Positions 1-5,928 of a DNA stretch of 7,178 nucleotides are shown in pieces (position 1 is the stretch's first letter; each line of letters starts with the position of its first letter). Source of the DNA: an uncultured Bdellovibrionales bacterium (lineage in GTDB: Bacteria; Bdellovibrionota; Bdellovibrionia; Bdellovibrionales; UBA1609); contig CALJPJ010000067.1 of NCBI GenBank assembly GCA_937980625.1, positions 1-7,178 of the forward strand. The letters are read 5' to 3'. Under the pieces are notes generated by a model that ran no database searches, had not been told where the DNA came from, and was given only the letters and a program-made list of their open reading frames with translations. Made by a program: the position numbers and the translations under genes.

Positions 1-1
1 A

Positions 2-1678
2 ACTTTTGAAGAGAAATATGAAAGTATAAACCTAAATAACTTGAAAGGATCTAACAAAGCTCTGTTTTGGCATGAAAAGATTTTAAGTAATACAAATTGG
101 AACAGGGTTGATGCCTATGTAAACAAGCTTGAAATTAAGACAGACTTACCCTCAGTACAATATGAACTACTATCACGACTAAACTTTCATAGAGATCAGG
201 ATGCAGTAGAGTTTACTTATCTAATGCCAGTTCCTAGTGTCAACCAAATGTATAAAGACTTAAAGCTCCTGGGAGCGCTGGCTGGTCTTGAAACTTATAT
301 TACAAACCCAATGCTTCATATAGGGGATAATTTTGTCTGGGGGAGTATGCATCATCATTTAAGTCTTTCTCATCAAATTCCTCACAATTTAGTTATGTTA
401 ATGAACTTATCACTAGCCATGAAGAGAATTAGCATGGGTGATATTGAAGGGTTAAAAAAAGAAACTAGACATGGGTTTACCTTTTCAACGAAGCGTCGGG
501 GACTTTTTAGAATTCTTAATGGTAACCAGTACGAACAACGAGCGCATTTTGAAGATCTTAAATCTGAGTTAAAAAAAAGAAACGAATTATTTTTAATGCC
601 ACAAGGACAAGCTATTCAAGTATTAACTAATGAAATAAATAACGAGATAAATAAAGAGAGTTTTAAAAAATTTGTTGAAAAATATAAAGAAGAAGGGTCT
701 ACAGCTTATCAGGCAGTACAGCTATTAAACGCGATAAGAGATGTTGGAGCTATGCAACTCATGTATGATGCACATGTTTTTGCTATAACGATGGAGAATT
801 CACCTGAATCAGTTTTTTCTTGGAATAAAGCTGATGTTCTTGCACACCTCGAAATCATCAGTAAGTTTTTATCTGATACTGAATCAAAAGATTATTATCA
901 ATCGATTTTAGATTTAAGCTTAGCTCATAAAATAAAAAATGACCCTAGAGTTACAGGTTCTCTAGAAGGTGTTCAATTTAAGGTTGTATCATTAATCGGA
1001 GCTACTTTTGGTGAGAGGCCAGGAGCTTATGAGTTTGCTGCAGAGGCGTTAAGATTTCAACCTCGACCAAAAAATAATGAACCCGCTGTTTTTGATCCTG
1101 TTTCAATAAGTTCTTTTGTAAACAACTCTCTTGCGGCTCACTTAACACCTGGGCTTGTAAAAGTTATTCATAAGACTATTCTTCATGAGCTTAAAATACT
1201 TGAGCCCAAAATGGCAAGCCAACCTCAAGGTTTGAGCACATACATTGATAATATTAAAGACCTCTTACAAAAATTAGCCGCATACAACTCATCAGAGAAT
1301 TTAAATTTTTTAATATCATTAACAAAGCATCCTAGTCCGATAATAACTGAAATGGAACTTGTTGAGTCCTTTACAAGACCTTATGTAAATAAAGAGATTC
1401 GCTCTTTTATTGGCTTAGAAGCACGAAACTTAGAGAGTGTAGTACGAGACATAGATAAAAATGCAATTTTTACTTCCAATAACTCTTTATTATTTGAATA
1501 CCTTAGAAGTTTGTTAGTAAAAGATTATATTAGCCGTGAAGAACTAGAGACTTTTAGGTCTTTTGTTGAAACTACTGAGCTGCCACATTTAAAACATGGC
1601 TTAGGTTTATATTTAGACTTGCTCGAGCAAAAACCAAGCGCACCAACTGTTAATAGTTGTAAAGTTAAAACATCATAG
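2..1678 (+). CDS. Hypothetical protein, 5'-truncated by the window edge
   Basis: I do not recognise this protein. The reading frame is open to the left edge: 13 sense codons (TFEEKYESINLNN) precede the TTG at 41, and that TTG has no good Shine-Dalgarno, so it is not the real start and the N-terminus lies outside the window. The visible part is 558 residues ending at TAG 1676-1678. It looks soluble and mainly helical, rich in Lys, Asn, Glu and Leu, with no obvious membrane segment and only one cysteine, near the C-terminus. A histidine-rich patch (MHHHLSLSHQIPH) is encoded around 347-385, and a charged, coiled-coil-like stretch around 620-700. No catalytic motif, P-loop or repeat family is apparent. 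A signal peptide cannot be judged because the N-terminus is missing. It is followed by a 317-base spacer and is probably not co-transcribed with hisC. Coding is well supported by the long open frame; function is unknown. Confidence 0.8.
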   Translation, partial: TFEEKYESINLNNLKGSNKALFWHEKILSNTNWNRVDAYVNKLEIKTDLPSVQYELLSRLNFHRDQDAVEFTYLMPVPSVNQMYKDLKLLGALAGLETYITNPMLHIGDNFVWGSMHHHLSLSHQIPHNLVMLMNLSLAMKRISMGDIEGLKKETRHGFTFSTKRRGLFRILNGNQYEQRAHFEDLKSELKKRNELFLMPQGQAIQVLTNEINNEINKESFKKFVEKYKEEGSTAYQAVQLLNAIRDVGAMQLMYDAHVFAITMENSPESVFSWNKADVLAHLEIISKFLSDTESKDYYQSILDLSLAHKIKNDPRVTGSLEGVQFKVVSLIGATFGERPGAYEFAAEALRFQPRPKNNEPAVFDPVSISSFVNNSLAAHLTPGLVKVIHKTILHELKILEPKMASQPQGLSTYIDNIKDLLQKLAAYNSSENLNFLISLTKHPSPIITEMELVESFTRPYVNKEIRSFIGLEARNLESVVRDIDKNAIFTSNNSLLFEYLRSLLVKDYISREELETFRSFVETTELPHLKHGLGLYLDLLEQKPSAPTVNSCKVKTS

Positions 1679-1747
1679 GGTTTATTGTTTGAGGAGCTAT
1701 GTTAAAGAAATAGAACTCCAATAACGAGTAGCAAAAAAGAGTTTGAA

Positions 1748-1757
1748 GCAAATTTGC
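1748..1757. repeat. 10-bp perfect palindrome GCAAATTTGC
   Basis: GCAAATTTGC reads identically on both strands. It lies about 70 bases past the stop of the upstream gene and about 240 bases before hisC. It could be a dimeric regulator site, but one copy of a short AT-centred palindrome can arise by chance, so no function is assigned. Confidence 0.3.
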
Positions 1758-1830
1758 AGAATTATTTATAGCGAATCAAAGGTGTTTTTAAGCACCCCAA
1801 AAGTATCTATTGAGAGAGTGTCGTATTATT

Positions 1831-1881
1831 TGTCAAAGAGGCTAGAGGTAGTGAGAGTTATGCGTTGAGATCTCTTTGATA
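1831..1881 (+). repeat. Inverted repeat with a 29-nt loop (possible RNA hairpin)
   Basis: TCAAAGAG at 1833-1840 is the exact reverse complement of CTCTTTGA at 1872-1879. Allowing G-U pairs, the stem extends to 1831-1841 with 1871-1881, about 11 pairs closing a 29-base purine-rich loop that itself contains GAG and GAGA repeats. There is no T-run after it, so it is not an ordinary intrinsic terminator. It sits about 115 bases upstream of hisC and might be leader structure or an operator. Function is unproven. Confidence 0.35.
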
Positions 1882-1931
1882 GGGTTGGAATTTATGTAAA
1901 GTATATCAAGTAGAGATATGAGTGATTTAAA

Positions 1932-1960
1932 TTTTCAGAAAAAAATAAAATTATTTAAAT
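1932..1960 (+). promoter_or_regulatory. Candidate promoter for hisC-cmk (weak match)
   Basis: TTTTCA at 1932-1937 and TTAAAT at 1955-1960 are spaced by 17 bases and each resemble sigma70 -35 and -10 boxes at about four of six positions. They lie in the most AT-rich part of the spacer, 35-65 bases before the hisC start. AT-rich DNA throws up many such matches, so the exact boxes are uncertain even though a promoter somewhere in this segment is likely. Confidence 0.25.
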
Positions 1961-1963
1961 AAT
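1950..1963. repeat. 14-bp perfect AT-only palindrome
   Basis: ATTATTTAAATAAT is its own reverse complement and overlaps the candidate -10 box for hisC. Its position would suit a repressor site or a promoter-melting segment, but its composition makes chance occurrence plausible in this AT-rich DNA. Confidence 0.3.
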
Positions 1964-1995
1964 ATTTAAAAATTTAGTTGTAGAACATTTTACTT

Positions 1996-3129
1996 ATGGA
2001 TAATGTCGTCCATATTATGAAAGTATCTAAAGACATTGAACAACTTATTCCCTACAAGCCCGGCAAATCAATTGCGACTACGAAAAAAGAGTACGGCTTA
2101 ACTGAGGTTTATAAACTAGCGAGCAATGAGTCTCCAGTGGGTACGAGCCCAAAAGTAATGGAGGCCATTCAAAAAGAGCTAAACAATTTACACCGCTACC
2201 CGGACCCTAACGCCACAAAACTCAAAGAGCTAATTGCGCTCCAGGCCAATGTGTCTGTTGAGCAAATAGTTGTGGGTAATGGTTCAAATGAGTTAATCGA
2301 CTTAATGGTGAGAACTTTTTGCCAAGCTGGTGATCAAATATTAACGTCTGAAGCCGCATTTATCGCTTATAAAATTTGCGCAAAAGCTGCTGGTGTTAAA
2401 GTGATTGAAACTCCTTTAACATCTCAAATGAAATTTGACATCGATGCGATCTTAAAAAAAATTGAATCTGATAAGTTTAAAATAATTTTTGTTGCTAACC
2501 CAAATAATCCAACCGGAACTTATATCCCTGAGTCTGAGATAGTGAATTTATTAGAGGTAACCAAAGACCTGAACGACACCATTGTTGTCCTAGATGAGGC
2601 TTACAATGATTTTGTTCGCGTAGATGATTTCCCTAAGAGTTTAAATTTATTTAGCAAGTATAAGAATTTAGTAATTTTAAAAACACTGAGTAAAGTTTTT
2701 GCAATTGCAGGCCTGAGGCTTGGTTATATTATTGCTGATGATCAAGTTTGTAATTATATCAACCGAATTAGAAATCCATTTAATGTTAATTCATTAGCTC
2801 AAGTGGCAGCTATAGCCGCATTGCAGGACAAAAATTACCTTGAGCAAGCTCAAAAAGTAAATTGGGATGGGTTGGATTATTTCTATACCCAGCTTAAAAA
2901 AATTGGTGTGACATACTGGCCATCTCAGGCTAACTTTGTCCTCATTGATACGAAAATTGATTCAGCTCAGGTTTTTGAAGCTTTATTGCGCATGGGGGTA
3001 ATAACTCGTCCTGTAAAAGCCTATGGTTTACCTACTCATATACGCATAAGTGTAGGCAAAGAGACTGAAAATAAAATTGCAATGAATGCACTAGAAAAGG
3101 TTTTAAATGAGCTTAGTAATAACAATTGA
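1996..3129 (+). CDS. hisC: Histidinol-phosphate / aromatic aminotransferase (HisC family)
   Basis: This is a cytoplasmic PLP-dependent fold-type I aminotransferase. HisC converts imidazole-acetol phosphate plus glutamate to histidinol phosphate plus 2-oxoglutarate; relatives also transaminate aromatic keto acids. Of 377 residues, the typical marks are ASNESP (42-47), GNGSNE (94-99, PLP phosphate region), NPNNPTG (168-174), DEAY (200-203, PLP-contacting Asp and Tyr), the Schiff-base lysine K233 in TLSKVFAIAGLRLGY, and R350 in HIRISVG, the family's substrate-carboxylate arginine. Length is normal. Neither ATG 1996 nor the in-frame ATG at 2017 (residue 8, giving MKVSKDIEQLIPYKPGK) has a clear Shine-Dalgarno; family alignment slightly favours 2017. 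A stop at 1981-1983 blocks further extension. The 3' end overlaps cmk. The cmk-rpsA context makes an aromatic amino acid role as likely as histidine synthesis, and no other his gene is in view. Confidence 0.93.
   Translation: MDNVVHIMKVSKDIEQLIPYKPGKSIATTKKEYGLTEVYKLASNESPVGTSPKVMEAIQKELNNLHRYPDPNATKLKELIALQANVSVEQIVVGNGSNELIDLMVRTFCQAGDQILTSEAAFIAYKICAKAAGVKVIETPLTSQMKFDIDAILKKIESDKFKIIFVANPNNPTGTYIPESEIVNLLEVTKDLNDTIVVLDEAYNDFVRVDDFPKSLNLFSKYKNLVILKTLSKVFAIAGLRLGYIIADDQVCNYINRIRNPFNVNSLAQVAAIAALQDKNYLEQAQKVNWDGLDYFYTQLKKIGVTYWPSQANFVLIDTKIDSAQVFEALLRMGVITRPVKAYGLPTHIRISVGKETENKIAMNALEKVLNELSNNN
3095..3100 (+). promoter_or_regulatory. Ribosome binding site for cmk inside hisC
   Basis: AAAAGG lies six bases before the ATG at 3107, within the last codons of hisC. 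It supports this start and the 23-base overlap, and suggests that ribosomes finishing hisC help start cmk. Confidence 0.6.
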
Positions 3130-3763
3130 TGGTCCTGCAGCCTCTGGTAAGTCTTCAGTGAGTAGAGAGGTGGCAGCTCACCTTGGTTGGTCGTGGGTTT
3201 CTACTGGTGCCTTTTACCGTGGTTTAGCTTATTTCGCTAAAGCAAAAGGCATAGCTTTAGAATCAGAGCCTGACTTAGTTGAAGCTTGTAAAAGTGACTC
3301 CTGGAAAGTTCACTTAAGTCCCGAGAAAACTTTGGTTTTTTGTGATGGTAAAGATGTTACTGATAGTATTTACTCCGATGCGGTGGGGACAATTGCTAGC
3401 CAAGTTAGCCAGTTTCCTCTTGTTCGTAAGGAGTTGTTACAAGCACAGCGTAACTGTGCCTATGGTGTTAATTTAATTGCTGAAGGTAGAGATTGTGGAA
3501 CTGTAGTTTTTCCTGATGCTGATTTAAAGTTTTATATTACAGCCAGTGGTAAAAACCGAGCAAAAAGGCGGGCCATGGAAGAGGGTAAGCCTGTAGAAGA
3601 GGTGCAAAAGTCGCAGTCTGTTCGTGACCAGCAAGATAGTCAGAGAGAGTCTGCACCGCTGCAAATACCTGAAAGTGCTTATGTTGTTGATACTTCTGAT
3701 ATGGACTTGCAACAAGTGGTGAGAGAAGTTGAAAAAGCAGTGAACGATAAGCTCAAGCTTTGA
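3107..3763 (+). CDS. cmk: Cytidylate kinase (CMP/dCMP kinase)
   Basis: This cytoplasmic NMP kinase transfers phosphate from ATP to CMP or dCMP, feeding CDP/dCDP into RNA, DNA and phospholipid precursors. Its 218 residues are slightly shorter than the E. coli enzyme (about 227). The P-loop GPAASGKSS is at residues 9-17; the CMP-site segment STGAFYRG at 32-39; the FPLVRKELLQAQR helix at 103-115, carrying the conserved R107; EGRDCGTVVFPDADLKFYITA at 126-146; and RDQQDSQRESAPL at 173-185, where D177 and R180 align with the CMP-sugar-binding D185 and R188 of E. coli. The lid between the RR pair (154-155) and RD (173-174) is about five residues shorter than in E. coli. The motif usually read as (L)DSGA/DTGA is VSTGA here, so Ser32 replaces the common Asp. 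It overlaps hisC by 23 bases and precedes rpsA, the classic cmk-rpsA order. Confidence 0.97.
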   Translation: MSLVITIDGPAASGKSSVSREVAAHLGWSWVSTGAFYRGLAYFAKAKGIALESEPDLVEACKSDSWKVHLSPEKTLVFCDGKDVTDSIYSDAVGTIASQVSQFPLVRKELLQAQRNCAYGVNLIAEGRDCGTVVFPDADLKFYITASGKNRAKRRAMEEGKPVEEVQKSQSVRDQQDSQRESAPLQIPESAYVVDTSDMDLQQVVREVEKAVNDKLKL

Positions 3764-3827
3764 TACTGCCAAATGGTCTTAATTCTTTGAAATTACGTGA
3801 TTTTCTTCTCAATTTAGCAGTTTCTTT

Positions 3828-3855
3828 TTGACTTTGGGCATAGAGCGTCTATAAC
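3828..3855 (+). promoter_or_regulatory. Sigma70-type promoter for rpsA
   Basis: TTGACT at 3828-3833 and TATAAC at 3850-3855 each match the consensus at five of six positions and are separated by 16 bases. Initiation would fall near 3862, giving an rpsA leader of about 70 bases. It lies in the 170-base gap after cmk, where no clear terminator is visible, so rpsA may also receive readthrough from hisC-cmk. This is the best promoter match noted in the window. Confidence 0.65.
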
Positions 3856-3891
3856 CTCATTTATCTCAGTAAAACGAGAAATTCAAAATAA

Positions 3892-3920
3892 GGTCAATGG
3901 CCCTAGGAAAGCTATTGATT
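3892..3920 (+). promoter_or_regulatory. Leader hairpin directly upstream of the rpsA Shine-Dalgarno
   Basis: GGTCAATGGC at 3892-3901 can pair with GCTATTGATT at 3911-3920, seven Watson-Crick plus three G-U pairs, closing the nine-base loop CCTAGGAAA. The stem ends two bases before the GAGGAGG ribosome binding site. In E. coli, rpsA translation is autogenously repressed by S1 through a folded leader. This hairpin is a candidate for a comparable control site, although the regulatory role is inferred only from its position. Confidence 0.45.
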
Positions 3921-3921
3921 C

Positions 3922-3928
3922 GAGGAGG
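3922..3928 (+). promoter_or_regulatory. Strong Shine-Dalgarno that sets the TTG start of rpsA
   Basis: GAGGAGG lies five bases before TTG 3934, a near-ideal match and spacing. An in-frame TGA at 3916-3918 rules out any earlier start, and the first internal Met is at residue 120 inside the second half of the fold, so TTG at 3934 is the start. Confidence 0.85.
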
Positions 3929-3933
3929 TTTGT

Positions 3934-5754
3934 TTGAACACATCAAACACTAATAAGTCAAAAGCGCAAATAGAGCGCGAAAAAGTTTTAGCTGTACTGG
4001 ACGCAGCTGACAGCGAAGTTCCAAAAAATCCACATGATGATTACTCTGCAGAAGGAGTTGATTCTTTCGAAACAATTTACGAAAGTTCAATTAGTGATAA
4101 TGAGTGCCAAGTTGGCGAAGTTGTTGTGGGTAAAGTTGTATCTGTGCAAGAAGATTTTGTTCTTGTTGATATTAACTATAAAAGTGAAGGTCTAATTCCT
4201 ATTAGTGAATTTAGATTGGTTGACGGAAAAACAATTGAGGTTGGTTCTGAAGTTGAAGTTTACGTTGATAAAATTGAAAACGAAAATGGCATGGTTGTGT
4301 TATCTAAAGATAAGGCAGATATGTTAAAAGCTTGGAACGATATTTCTCGTGCTGCTGAAAACGAAGAGGTCATTGAAGGTACAGTGATTGCTAAAGTTAA
4401 AGGTGGTTTAAGTGTTGATATCGGAGTGAAAGCTTTCTTACCAGGAAGTCAAATTGATTTACGTCCTGTTAGAAACATGGATATGTATCTTGGTAAAACA
4501 TTTAAGTTTAAAGTCATTAAATTTAATAAGCGACGTGGTAATATTGTGTTATCTCGTAGAGCTATTTTGGAAGCTGAAAGAGAGAGCCTAAGATCTCAAA
4601 CATTAGATAATATGGCTGAAGGTTCCGTCGTTAAAGGTATGGTTAAAAACATTACTGATTATGGTGCCTTTATCGATTTAGGTGGAATGGATGGTTTACT
4701 ACACATAACTGATATGAGTTGGGGCCGTGTTAAGCACCCATCTGAAATGTTAAACGTTGGTGATGAGCTTGAAGTCAAAGTATTAAAATTTGATAACTCT
4801 AAAGAAAGAGTATCTTTAGGTCTTAAGCAAATGAGTGAAGATCCTTGGGAAAAAATTGCTCAAGAATACCCAGCTGGTAAACAACTAGAAGGTAAGATTG
4901 TTAACTTAGCAGATTACGGAGCTTTTGTTGAGCTAGGTGAAGGCATTGAGGGTTTAATTCACGTCAGTGAAATGAGTTGGGTCAAAAGAATTAAGCACCC
5001 ATCAGATTTGGTAAAAGTTGGCGATGAAGTTAAAGTTATTGTGTTAGAGCTAGATGCTGAAAATCGTAGAATTAGCTTAGGTATGAAACAGTTAGAGCCT
5101 AACCCTTGGGTGACTTTAAAAGACACATACCCTCCAGGTACAATTATAGAAGGTGAAGTTAAATCTTTAACTGACTTTGGTGCCTTTGTTGGAATTTCTG
5201 ATGGTATTGATGGTCTAATTCATATCTCTGATTTTTCTTGGACTAAAAGAGTAAATCACCCATCTGAAGTGATTGAAAAAGGAGCTCAAGTAAAGGCCGT
5301 TGTATTAGGTGTTGATATTGAAAACGAAAGATTCAGCCTTGGTATAAAGCAACTTGATGGTGACCCTTGGACTAATATTGAGGATAAATACTCTATTGGT
5401 ACTCAACACGAAGTTAAAGTTGTTAAAACTGCTGACTTTGGAGTTTTTGTGGAGTTGGAATCTCATATTGAAGGTTTGATTCACATCAGTGAGTTAAGTG
5501 TTAAGCGTATTGAAAAAGCTGAAGAGGTTGTAAAACAAGGCGATACAATTAAAGCCGAAGTAATAACAATTGATAAAGACGCTCGTAAGATAAGCTTAAG
5601 TGCTAAAATTGTAACACTACGTGAGCAAAAAGTAGATGTTGATGATTATATTAAAAAAGCAACATCTACTTCTAAAACAAGTTTAGGTGATGTTTTTGGC
5701 GATGCATTTAAATCTGCTGATAAAGGAACTGTTGGTGACGGTAGTTCAAACTAA
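3934..5754 (+). CDS. rpsA: 30S ribosomal protein S1, six S1 domains
   Basis: S1 binds the 30S subunit and unfolds and captures mRNA near the start codon during initiation. The 606-residue product has six S1/OB domains at roughly 59-125, 143-209, 228-298, 315-386, 400-473 and 489-556. Domains 3-5 share the repeated signatures (T/A)D(Y/F)GAFV, G(L/I)IH(I/V)S and HPS(E/D), joined by DPW/NPW linkers at 303-305, 390-392 and 478-480. Domains 1 and 2 are divergent, as usual for the ribosome-docking half, and domain 6 lacks the HPS motif. Before domain 1 there is a hydrophilic, acidic extension that makes the N-terminal part about 40 residues longer than in E. coli S1 (557 aa); a glycine/serine-rich tail ends the protein. 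It starts at TTG behind a strong Shine-Dalgarno, has its own promoter and ends just before an intrinsic terminator, so it can be transcribed alone. Confidence 0.98.
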   Translation: MNTSNTNKSKAQIEREKVLAVLDAADSEVPKNPHDDYSAEGVDSFETIYESSISDNECQVGEVVVGKVVSVQEDFVLVDINYKSEGLIPISEFRLVDGKTIEVGSEVEVYVDKIENENGMVVLSKDKADMLKAWNDISRAAENEEVIEGTVIAKVKGGLSVDIGVKAFLPGSQIDLRPVRNMDMYLGKTFKFKVIKFNKRRGNIVLSRRAILEAERESLRSQTLDNMAEGSVVKGMVKNITDYGAFIDLGGMDGLLHITDMSWGRVKHPSEMLNVGDELEVKVLKFDNSKERVSLGLKQMSEDPWEKIAQEYPAGKQLEGKIVNLADYGAFVELGEGIEGLIHVSEMSWVKRIKHPSDLVKVGDEVKVIVLELDAENRRISLGMKQLEPNPWVTLKDTYPPGTIIEGEVKSLTDFGAFVGISDGIDGLIHISDFSWTKRVNHPSEVIEKGAQVKAVVLGVDIENERFSLGIKQLDGDPWTNIEDKYSIGTQHEVKVVKTADFGVFVELESHIEGLIHISELSVKRIEKAEEVVKQGDTIKAEVITIDKDARKISLSAKIVTLREQKVDVDDYIKKATSTSKTSLGDVFGDAFKSADKGTVGDGSSN

Positions 5755-5780
5755 TTCATTAGTTATTATTTAAATATTTT

Positions 5781-5809
5781 AAAAAGGGACCTACAGGGTC
5801 CCTTTTTTT
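5781..5809 (+). terminator. Rho-independent terminator of rpsA
   Basis: AAAAAGGGACC (5781-5791) pairs perfectly with GGGTCCCTTTTT (5797 onward, 11 pairs to 5807) around the five-base loop TACAG, and the T-run continues to 5809. It begins 26 bases after the rpsA stop. The A-run on the left could also act for transcription from the opposite strand, but no minus-strand gene is present here. It separates rpsA from the sppA unit. Confidence 0.95.
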
Positions 5810-5888
5810 GTGATGCAACCAGGCGTGCAGAGCTTCAATAGAGGTAAAATTAATAAATTTTATTCATAACTACTTGGTTTTATCATAA

Positions 5889-5894
5889 TATACT
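5889..5894 (+). promoter_or_regulatory. Candidate -10 box for sppA
   Basis: TATACT matches the sigma70 -10 at five of six positions and lies 34 bases before the sppA start, in AT-rich DNA after the rpsA terminator. No good -35 box is found 15-18 bases upstream, so the element is tentative. Some promoter between 5810 and 5916 is expected because the terminator should isolate sppA from rpsA. Confidence 0.3.
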
Positions 5895-5928
5895 TTTCAA
5901 TAATTTATAAACTTACAAAGGAATATTT

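Larger units (their letters stand above)
1679..1995. other. Intergenic spacer, no supported gene
   Basis: This 317-base stretch between the unknown gene and hisC holds no convincing coding sequence; start codons in it lead only to very short frames. It contains an imperfect inverted repeat with a long loop (1831-1881), two short perfect palindromes (1748-1757 and 1950-1963) and a strongly AT-rich segment from about 1920 to 1980 that probably includes the hisC promoter. No clear intrinsic terminator for the upstream gene is visible. Confidence 0.7.

Noticed and set aside
41..43. TTG as the start of the first gene
   Set aside because: The frame continues open to the window edge and no Shine-Dalgarno precedes the TTG, so the gene is simply truncated on the left.
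1691..1713. GAGGAG followed by a four-codon frame (ATG 1699 to TAG 1711)
   Set aside because: The spacing from GAGGAG to ATG is only two bases, too close for normal initiation, and the frame is too short to support as a gene.
1781..1796. Short hairpin GGTGTT/AGCACC as a terminator for the first gene
   Set aside because: The stem is only six pairs with one G-U, and no T-run follows on either strand.
1679..1995. Histidine-attenuator leader or tRNA-binding riboswitch before hisC
   Set aside because: No run of His or aromatic codons, no terminator/antiterminator pair with a T-run, and no T-box-like signature were seen.
3524..3772. 82-codon minus-strand frame over the 3' part of cmk
   Set aside because: It lies opposite well-conserved cmk coding sequence and its translation resembles no protein; it is a shadow frame.
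3764..3827. Terminator between cmk and rpsA
   Set aside because: Only very short pairings such as CCA/TGG with a two-base loop are present, and no stem followed by a T-run is seen.
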